DNA from: Crossaster papposus | Taxonomy: Eukaryota; Echinodermata; Asteroidea; Velatida; Solasteridae | Direction: 5' to 3' | DNA: 64,000 nt | Assembly: GCA_037893245.1 (NCBI GenBank) | Contig: JBAIAA010000884.1 | Location: 248,001 to 312,000, forward strand | In this document: positions 57,937 through 64,000 of the stretch, one piece after another | Position numbering within the stretch: the first letter of the stretch is position 1 | How the letters are laid out: each line of letters begins with the position of its first letter | Notes under the pieces: model-generated | Database searches by the model: none | What the model was told of the DNA's origin: nothing | Seen by the model: only the letters and a program-made list of their open reading frames with translations | Position numbers and translations under genes: made by a program

Positions 57937-59050
57937 CTATAACGTCCGTCGATATCGCCGATGTCACTTTTTTAATAATATCAAAATATCGACATTTCGA
58001 TATATCGACAATTTTGATGTATCTACATTTCGATATATCGACAATTTTGATGTATCTAAATTTTGATGTTCCTAAATGATATCGAAAACACTGAAAGAGT
58101 GTCAGATTATCCAGAAAATCTCAGGGCTTTAGTATATTAGAAAAGCTGCCGTCTTTATTTGTAGCTTAGAACATTTGAGTAGGCCTATTAAATAAAATAC
58201 GTTCGACGACCAACTGCGGTTGTGAAGTTGTTCTTTGTGTTTCACCCGCCCCGCCGCTATAGTTCACAATCACTTGCGCAGTGAAATCTCAAAAGAAACC
58301 GGCCATGCCGCCCCAACCATGCGCCTATCGGTTGTTTGGGACGTAACCCTCCCTTGTTCTGATAACATTTTGGGGTGGCCAATCACGAGTTGGGAATTGC
58401 GAGGAGCGTTCTCTGCACCCTGCTATTGGCCTAGCAAGCCAGTCTGGATTCCAAGACCGAGCTGTTCGTTCATTTGTTCCGGGGCGCGCTGTCTGTTATC
58501 TGGGCTTATTGAGGGCGCCCTTATAATTGAAGGTATAGTGTAGTATACACCATTTGCAGATATCGAAAATATTTATTACCGAATTATTAGGAAAAATCTT
58601 ACTCAATTGAAAGTAAATAATGATTCTAGGCATCCAGCAAAATGATGGCGCTAGATATCCTGTAATTATTCCGAAAAATATAATTTTCTTTTAAAAAAAT
58701 CACGATCGCCGTCCGGCTAAAAACCGGTTAAAAACAAATGCTGTTTTTCTCAATTTTCTCGGCATCCATGATTGTAAAACTTCGGACAGGTCAGTTAAAT
58801 GATATTTACTACCTTTAAGGGCGCCCTCAATAAACCATAAACACGCGGGCTGGCGCAATTTGATATTGTTCGGACCATGCGCGGAGGATCAAGCCGAAAA
58901 CTATTAAACTGTCGGTCTTTAGTATATTTAGCGCTGTTTTTAGGCTTCATCTTGTACACGGGAAATAATTGATATATCGAGGTATACTCGATATTGAATT
59001 TCCGATATATCGATTATTATTAAAAAAATGACATCGACGGACGATAATAG
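57937..59050. mobile_element. ~1.1-kb TIR element (CGTCCGTCGAT ends)
   Basis: Left end CTATAACGTCCGTCGATATC...GATGTCACTTTTTTAATAAT and right end (reverse) CTATTATCGTCCGTCGATG...TCATTTTTTTAATAATAATC form ~40-bp imperfect TIRs. Subterminal CGATATATCG repeats occur on both sides (57990-58040 and 58970-59020). A 102-codon open frame (58235-58543, plus) has no recognised similarity. A smaller TIR element is nested inside. The right end is 26 bases from the donor of the CCDC87 exon at 59077. Confidence 0.85.
58500..58835. mobile_element. Nested small TIR element (TTATTGAGGGCGCCC ends)
   Basis: TTATTGAGGGCGCCCTTA (58506) and TAAGGGCGCCCTCAATAA (58816) are exact complements about 310 bp apart. The interior is AT-rich and non-coding. 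It lies wholly within the larger TIR element, so it is either a later insertion or part of its structure. Confidence 0.75.
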
Positions 59051-59076
59051 ACAGGTGATTCAGGACACAGCCATAC

Positions 59077-59240
59077 CTATTAGACCATTCTTCTCTGTCA
59101 TCTCTCCAGGGTGGGTTCTCTGTCTTAGTTAGGAGCGGGTTCAGCACTCTATCTAGACCACGTTTCTGTATCATTGAGGAGGCTAAGATGGTGTGGTTGG
59201 CTAAGGCGTGGTAGCTGGCGGAATGCTCCATAAACTCATC
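59077..59240 (-). CDS. CCDC87: CCDC87 exon (ASYHALANHTIL...LNPLL block)
   Basis: Acceptor CAAATGTAG|GATGAG and donor TCTAATAG|GTATGG bound 164 bp encoding EFMEHSASYHALANHTILAS, QKRGLDRVLNPLLTKTENPP and WRDDREEW. It ends in phase 2 and joins in frame to the exon at 57270. The position matches the segment after the SSDHLHFDQ block in vertebrate CCDC87 (WSTFLSSAFL...INPEL). Confidence 0.8.
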
Positions 59241-59454
59241 CTACATTTGCACGAAGGAAATTACAAGAGAATGCTGTAAATCTAAGCACACATACTTCTT
59301 TTCATTTTTGAAAAGGTTTAGAGCTGTGCATTTAAAGTTTTTCCAACTCAGTTTATAAACCTGCACATTTTGTTTTATTCCAAATTGTATACATCTATTA
59401 TCTAGTAATGGTCAAGAAGGTTACAGACTCACAGTTTTTGGATCAAAGACATTT

Positions 59455-59545
59455 GAACAAAGAAATTGACTGGAGCGGGGCTTGAACCAACATCCCGATT
59501 GCCATTACGGTGCCCTACCAACTGAGCTATCCGGCGCTATGTTGT
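59455..59545 (-). repeat. tRNA-derived SINE head
   Basis: On the minus strand GGATAGCTCAGTTGGTAGGG (A-box) and GTTGGTTCAAGCCCCGC (B-box) are well preserved at tRNA spacing. The 7-bp acceptor ends do not pair and no CCA-adjacent discriminator context or terminator is seen. It is a SINE head rather than a tRNA gene. Confidence 0.7.
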
Positions 59546-59698
59546 TGGTTACCCAAATATGTCAATATTTTTGTTCAGGGGTGCTAGTCTGAAGCCATCA
59601 AATCGAAATTTCCACGCCAAAGGCACGATACTAGCAACAATTTTGAAACAATGTTAAAACAACAGGTTAAAAATGGGGAAAAGCAAGATGGTAAAGTA

Positions 59699-60429
59699 GC
59701 TGTCCTATGGCGCCGGCTAAGCCTACCGTGTGCCACCGTGTGGTACATTTTGTGCGGACGGTGGAACACGGTAAGGGCACATGGCGGGGCGTTGCGCGAT
59801 CGGTGAACACGGTGGGGGCCCGTTAGTGGCCGGCAAGACACGGCAAAAGTTTTGGGCATGCCCAAAACTTTCGCCGTGTGCCACCGCTTGTACCACACGG
59901 CGAGAACCCGGTAAAAGGATAGTGGGCCTGTACGAGGCCGTTATGGACCCAATTTTTGGGGCGGTGAAAACGGTGACGACGTGTCATATTTTGTCCAACG
60001 GGTTGTCACCGTGTTCATACCGGGTTCTCGCAGGGCTCTCGCCGTTTGCTCAACGTTGACCCACCACCTCATACCGGCTACATACTGACCCCTCACCGGT
60101 CTATTAACTTTCAACCGCTCTCTTACCGACCTACTTCGTCCTCTTACCGTTCTACTGTCCTCATAAAGTCTCCATACCGACCTGTTGCCGTGTGGTTTAC
60201 ATCGCACCCGTTCAGAAACCGTTCCAGACACAGTGACACTAGTGACACTAGCTGGTACGAGGACGTTGTATGTGGTAAGAACCCGGTAAGGAGACGGAAT
60301 GGAAACGTTGAGGACACGGTGGACAAATTTAACAAAAATATAATCTTTGCGGCCGGAGAGATTTACACCGCTTGTCATTTAAATCAAACGGTAAGGGCCC
60401 GTTGGGCTTAGCCGGCGCCATGGGACAGC
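59699..60429. mobile_element. 731-bp TIR element packed with CGGT/ACCG motifs
   Basis: GCTGTCCTATGGCGCCGG at the left and CCGGCGCCATGGGACAGC at the right form ~25-bp TIRs with one mismatch. The interior repeats CGGTAAG, ACCGTGT, ACGGTGG and ACCGG more than twenty times, in forward orientation in one half and largely reversed in the other. A 36-base perfect hairpin (GGCAAAAGTTTTGGG...CCCAAAACTTTCGCC-like, 59838-59873) lies near the left third. Open frames here are antisense or sense by-products. The non-autonomous DNA transposon class is unknown. Confidence 0.88.
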
Positions 60430-60594
60430 ACCATTAGGCTTTTTGTTTATACATTTCAAATAAGCCACTAAGAAAAATTGACTAAGAAATTTTATATAGA
60501 ATTGAACACATAAATTGACTGGAGCTCGACTGGTTGATGGCTGTTGACCAGCATCCCCTGATGAACAAATATATTGATAAATATAGGGAGCCAC

Positions 60595-60660
60595 CGACAC
60601 AAGGCTATATAACTCAGTTGGTAGAGCACCGAAATGGTAATCCGGACTACATTATCATAC
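60595..60660 (+). repeat. tRNA-derived SINE head, partial
   Basis: CTATATAACTCAGTTGGTAG AGC... gives a clear A-box region, then ACCGAAATGGTAATCCGG and a break with no B-box. A truncated SINE head similar to that at 59455-59545. Confidence 0.6.
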
Positions 60661-60668
60661 ACTATTAG

Positions 60669-60745
60669 TGATCAGTTGGAAACGTCTTCATAATCTCTCT
60701 GTATACTTCATTAATCTTTTGATTAAAGTTACTTTCTATTTTCTG
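60669..60745 (-). pseudogene. CCDC87: Partial copy of a CCDC87 exon (5' two-thirds)
   Basis: The minus strand reads INEVYREIMKTFPTDH, matching INKVYREIMKTLPTDH of the true exon at 61203-61319. Upstream it still aligns with the exon start region. It ends before the donor and continues into unrelated sequence. A duplicated exon fragment without a usable 5' splice site. Confidence 0.8.
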
Positions 60746-60796
60746 GTTGTAGAGGCGGGGAATAGTTTAGGAGGGAGCGGTCAGTGAGATAACTAC

Positions 60797-60850
60797 CTGG
60801 TCATAGGCCAAGTGGTCAGTTGGTAATGTCTTCATAATCTCTCTAAGTAA
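60797..60850 (-). pseudogene. CCDC87: Partial copy of a CCDC87 exon (3' half with donor)
   Basis: REIMKTLPTDHLAYDQ is followed by donor CCAG|GTAGTTATCTCACTGAC, the same as at the true exon. Intron homology continues for about 30 bases (60765-60796 against 61171-61202). The 5' part of the exon is absent, replaced by GAGCCACATTGGCTC-containing sequence. Confidence 0.8.
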
Positions 60851-60899
60851 AGCCTGTCACGAGCCAATGTGGCTCATCAGGCTGGTGTTTAACTCGTTT

Positions 60900-61115
60900 C
60901 TCTAGCATAAAATAACTGAGAATATTCCCCCCTCCCAGGATGGGATGCTGGTCCATCGCAGGTTACTCCCCAGCGAATGTCTGTACCCATGGGTGGAAAG
61001 AGGCAAGTGGGGTGAAGTGGCGTGCCCAAGGACACAACATAAGGCCAGCAGCTGGATTCGAACCCCGACCCTCTGATCGTGAATCACAAACATAAACCAC
61101 TGGGCCCCAAAGGTT
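60900..61115 (-). repeat. tRNA-derived SINE with conserved 3' body
   Basis: On the minus strand GGGGCCCAGTGGTTTATG...GATCAGAGGGTCGGGGTTCG AATCC has an excellent B-box (GGTTCGAATCC). It is followed by GTTGTGTCCTTGGGCACGCC, a module shared by many marine SINEs. It separates two of the CCDC87 exon copies. Confidence 0.65.
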
Positions 61116-61202
61116 AAATGTCCAGTTCATGGGTGTGGTGGTTTGGGTGGGGTAGTGCATGGCGAGGCAAAGTTTAGAAGGCAGGGTCAGTGAGATAACT
61201 AC

Positions 61203-61319
61203 CTGATCATAAGCTAAGTGGTCAGTAGGCAATGTCTTCATTATCTCTCTGTATACTTTGTTAATCTCTTGACCACGGAACAAGTTACTGTCCAGTTTCT
61301 TGATAGTGTTGCCACTGAT
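61203..61319 (-). CDS. CCDC87: CCDC87 exon (VYREIM...TDHLAYDQ block)
   Basis: Acceptor GCTTTTAG|ATCAGTG and donor GATCAG|GTAGTT bound 117 bp, 39 codons, encoding ISGNTIKKLDSNLFRGQEIN and KVYREIMKTLPTDHLAYDQ. Vertebrate CCDC87 has MDIDNFVGSTTREVYKELM and SSDHLHFDQ here. This is the intact member of three related copies in 60.6-61.3 kb. Confidence 0.87.
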
Positions 61320-61477
61320 CTAAAAGCAAACAAATTCAAATGGTCGATTCTAAGTTGGTTTATCTACAATGAGCCTTTATACTAAGAAGTCTTTTGCATA
61401 ACACTAGAAATATAATGTTGCAAATACATACATGTACGTCTGTAACAAGTACAATATCTTAACCAGTTCACGCAAGG

Positions 61478-61690
61478 ATTATTTTGACATTGATTAGGCC
61501 CAAGCGCGGGATTGTTTTTCACGAACCTTGATCCGAGTCAGGTTTAGGCCGGCATCTGTGGGTAGCACACCCTGATATTTCTGGCCTTGCTCGCTGCGAG
61601 CCGGTCGCTGACAGATATTTATGGCCTTGCTCTGCTTGAATTCAGGAACAAATTTGGATGTAGACACGTTTTTATATAATACGAACTGGT
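61478..61690 (+). repeat. Dispersed repeat family (ATCTGTGGGTAGCA), copy 3
   Basis: TTATTTTGACATTGATTAGG, GGGATTGTTTTTCACGAACC, GCATCTGTGGGTAGCACACC and GACAGATATTTATGGCCTT align with the copies at 54255-54485 and 32190-32390. Confidence 0.8.
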
Positions 61691-62177
61691 TAAGAGAAAT
61701 GTTTACAAATTGTTTAGGAGCAAGTGACATTTGTTTAATTTCTGTCCATTCTCTTTTGTACCACTTTGTGGTGGTATTTATAGCAAAAATTATGTTTACA
61801 CATCCGATAGAAATTTGATTTTCAAGAACAGAACTGATTCTCCATTGGTTAGTCCATAAATAAGGGGGTCTAAAAGGGGGTCTAAAATTGTGATATTTGT
61901 TGATGTCCCGGTCACACATGACCAAGTAATTTACCATGCAAGTGTCGCTGAAATTGACTTCAAAGTTTTTGCTATAGGTACTTTGTTTTATGTAATTACC
62001 CTGATATAAAAGGCGCCAAGGAATGTGTGCTGAATTAAAAAAACAAATTCCTATGTCTGATGTAACATGGACATGGAAAATTGAACCCCTAATTTTGTCA
62101 CCGTCCCCACGAAGTAACACAAATGTCACGTGATACAACCCACTTCTGGCATTTTCACAAAGTAATACAAAGCCCAT
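61494..62177 (-). CDS. Unrecognised 227-codon open frame, doubtful
   Basis: The longest open frame of this region begins MGFVLLCENARSG and contains LYHVTFVLLRGDGDK, IPWRLLYQGNYIK and FVNISLNQFVLYKN. Its last third overlaps the dispersed repeat at 61478-61690, and its first ~25 codons lie in an inverted-repeat arm that recurs at 63200-63285. It lies in a CCDC87 intron. I recognise no domain. It may be part of a mobile element or chance. Confidence 0.2.
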   Translation of the reverse strand: MGFVLLCENARSGLYHVTFVLLRGDGDKIRGSIFHVHVTSDIGICFFNSAHIPWRLLYQGNYIKQSTYSKNFEVNFSDTCMVNYLVMCDRDINKYHNFRPPFRPPYLWTNQWRISSVLENQISIGCVNIIFAINTTTKWYKREWTEIKQMSLAPKQFVNISLNQFVLYKNVSTSKFVPEFKQSKAINICQRPARSEQGQKYQGVLPTDAGLNLTRIKVREKQSRAWA

Positions 62178-63285
62178 AGCTAATACACACGGATAGCGTC
62201 ACTTTGTGAAAACTCTATTCGTGTGTATTGTGGCGGGAACTCCCCGGGCCAACCTAAGGCTGTTAGGATAAGTCGGACACCTATTAAAGCCACGACAATC
62301 TTCCCAACCTAAGGCTCTTCCCTAGACGAGAGATCACTCAGAGCGACCTAAAAGGCTAAGGGTGCAGGTCCGTTTTGGAGGAAATATACCGCCGATTATG
62401 ATGATTGCGATTACTCTCTGTTAATTACACTATAACCTGTAACAAAGACTCCTTGACAACTGGATTGACGGTACAATGAACAATAAAGATGATTTATTCA
62501 TAACAATCAAGAAATGCACAGTAATTGGAAATTAAGTGGGCTGTTTAAATACTAGGGTCCTCAGCAGCAATGCACAATAACTGCAGTGTTCAGAACGCAA
62601 AAGCCATCATGAACATTACACAAGCGAAGTCAGCATCAAGCGCCTAGTCAGCATTACGTGCCTATAGTCAGCATTACATGCCTAGTCAGCATTACATGCC
62701 TAGTCAGCATTACATGCCTAGTCAGCATTACATGCCCCAGTAAGCTGTGTACAACCAGTACAGCTTTGCACCTGCTACGTATTAACCATGCCAGTTTGCG
62801 TCAGCTATGTACAGCTAGCTGTCTCAGCTTTGTACCACCAACACATTAACCATGCAGGCTTGCGTAAACAATGTACAGGTATATCGCTTTGTACCGATTC
62901 GCATAAGCATTTCACAAAACGCAGCACCAGTTACCTACGTCTTATCTGTCGTGCAGCTCTCGAACAACTATAACAATGAATATTACGTGTCTACCACCCA
63001 GGTAAACACGCACGTACACCATGTAAAACACATACATGTACTTAAGCATATGGGCTTTGTTACCCAATCGCGTGCATTCACGCAGCGAGTCACTGAGCGG
63101 TAAGCTCCGCCCAGCCAGCGCGCGCAACTACAGGTCTTGTCCGCCCGTGGTTACAGTTCGTGGTTACTGGCACTAAGTCCTTGCACTTTCTGTCACAGTA
63201 TTAACTATGGGCTTTGAGTTACATTGTGAAAATGCCAGAAGTGGGTCGCGCGTATCACGTGACATTTGTGTTTACTTCGTAGACA
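62095..63285. mobile_element. Possible ~1.2-kb element between ~90-bp inverted repeats
   Basis: The left arm (about 62105-62190: CAAATGTCACGTGATAC, CCCACTTCTGGCATTTTCAC, AAAGCCCATAG) is the reverse complement of the right arm (about 63205-63285: CTATGGGCTTTGAG, GTGAAAATGCCAGAAGTGGG, TATCACGTGACATTTGTG). The interior includes a minisatellite, a degenerate ~65-bp repeat (CAGCTTTG..CC...ATTAACCATGC) and no recognised ORF. It is either a non-autonomous TIR element or two inverted copies of a short repeat. Confidence 0.6.
62640..62740. repeat. 18-19-bp minisatellite (CCTAGTCAGCATTACATG)
   Basis: About six copies, the first two with small variants (GCGCCTAGTCAGCATTACG; CTATAGTCAGCATTACATG). Very homogeneous in the last four. 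Confidence 0.93.
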
Positions 63286-63308
63286 GAGCCTATTCTCTGA
63301 AAAACAAC

Positions 63309-63484
63309 TCATGTCATCGTTGAGTTCATTGAAGACGGTGGTGTTGAGTTTCAGTGTGATAGATGACAAGCTGACACGCTCCGACACACGCACATCAGAG
63401 GTACATGTACGTACAACTGGTCTGTTAGGCATTCTAGTGGTGACGGTGGCAGGCTGAGGGTGGGTGGGCTCACAAATCTCAATA
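63309..63484 (-). CDS. CCDC87: CCDC87 exon (HPQP...VRVSERVSLSS block)
   Basis: Acceptor AACCCACAG|TATTGAG opens EICEPTHPQPATVTTRMPNR, VVRTCTSDVRVSERVSLSSI and LNTTVFNELNDDM. Vertebrate CCDC87 has PLHPQPVTITLKLRNEVVVQ and AAAVRVSDRNFLDSF in this place, upstream of the VYKELM block. The donor near 63307 (ATGA|GTTGTT) is weak and its phase does not chain with the next exon, so the exact 3' end is uncertain. Exons for the N-terminal half should lie beyond the right edge of the window. Confidence 0.75.
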
Positions 63485-63499
63485 CTGTGGGTTTTTTTT

Positions 63500-64000
63500 A
63501 GGTGGGACAAATCAGAGACTTCAAAATCCAGTTACCCTAAATGTTTTTAAGCTCATAATCATGCCAAGTTTTCCAACAAAAAGTGATGATGAGGTGCAGC
63601 ATGAAATGTCCTCCCATTACGCAATATTCACGGGTCGGCCATCTTAAATTAAAAGTGAAGTAAAATCTTCCTTTTTGGAGCTTAAAAATAATGAAATAAA
63701 GTTAATTACAAATTAATACCAGTCAGCTCTAATGAATAATTAGTCTGGTACCATCTAATTCAACAGTTTACATAGCCTTCATTTTGTCGCAATGTTAAAT
63801 GTTGCAATGTTGAAATAGTATGCAATGGTTGAGCGACTTTTGAAACGATTAGCGCGATAAGGCGCACGACTTTGTCGGAGCAACAATTTAAATGAAATAC
63901 ACCACCGCTGTCAGTGCAAAACTGAATCATTATCCCCGCGTGCAGTTGTTGAAAGCATAACGGAGCATGAATGAAAAAACACTGCTAAAGAGCAATGGTA
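63500..64000. other. CCDC87 intron sequence at the window edge
   Basis: AT-rich with no recognised exon or repeat. Confidence 0.35.

Noticed and set aside
58235-58543. 102-codon plus-strand open frame inside a TIR element
   Set aside because: No domain recognised. It lies across the left part of a non-autonomous transposon and is probably chance.
59584-60411. Several 90-145-codon open frames on both strands at 59.6-60.4 kb
   Set aside because: They overlap one another on opposite strands in a motif-rich TIR element. The low stop density is explained by its GC-rich repeated motifs.
53640-61115. Possible tRNA genes at 53650, 59460-59540, 60605 and 61030-61110
   Set aside because: A- and B-box motifs are present in some, but acceptor stems do not pair and each is joined to SINE-type bodies. 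They are tRNA-derived SINE heads.

Overview
The window reads as intron-rich animal DNA, most likely a marine deuterostome. The genes are host-type metazoan genes (TRMO, CCDC87, a SAMD3-like gene) with GT/AG introns. They sit among DIRS, Gypsy, Penelope-like, RTE-type, CACTA-like, MITE and tRNA-SINE elements. Short motifs such as TAGGCCTA and TACATGTA recur, as they do in echinoderm and hemichordate DNA; that placement is inference. All recognisable host genes except a small THAP-like exon lie on the minus strand.

Region 1 (1-26.5 kb) is the TRMO locus. A satellite array of 26 complete ~606-bp units plus a partial one fills 1-16307 and ends exactly at a TRMO coding exon (16308-16467, minus). 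The preceding TRMO exon is at 26244-26498. The ~65-bp subrepeat of the satellite is a copy of the 3' end of that exon with its 5' splice site and a few intron bases. Read on the minus strand, satellite copies still spell PIGLTLAKLDRIQG of the TrmO domain. The satellite therefore appears to have grown out of a coding exon into the next intron of the same gene. The exon lacks one base relative to the family, so this TRMO copy is either broken or mis-assembled. The ~9.8-kb intron between the two exons holds a two-level minisatellite, a foldback repeat and a DIRS-type retrotransposon with inverted ends and an internal complementary region.

Region 2 (26.5-32.4 kb) has no recognised host gene. It holds a palindrome-rich stretch, the 3' part of a Penelope-like element, poly-G tracts, and three ~208-bp tandem units. 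In each of those units an 8-11 base motif and its reverse complements change together from unit to unit. A GACT/AGTC-rich repeat follows.

Region 3 (32.9-38.7 kb) is a seven-exon minus-strand gene resembling the SAMD3-like family of uncharacterised animal proteins. It carries at least one stop and several frame changes, so it is probably a pseudogene. Hairpin MITEs lie in and next to it.

Region 4 (39.4-53 kb) is transposon territory. It has a CACTA-like transposase ORF set (minus), a decayed RTE-type LINE split by a MITE and another LINE tail, and a very young Gypsy LTR element (47732-52345). The Gypsy element has LTRs that look identical and sits inside a TTTGACC-rich repeat.

Region 5 (53.2-64 kb) carries six exons of CCDC87 (minus), with further 5' exons probably beyond the window. 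The C-terminal exons expected just downstream were not found. Its introns hold SINEs, two DNA transposons inserted within 30 bases of 5' splice sites, a GATC-rich palindrome cluster, a 731-bp TIR element full of CGGT/ACCG motifs, and two partial copies of one CCDC87 exon.

All identifications come from reading the sequence and from memory of protein families; no search was run.
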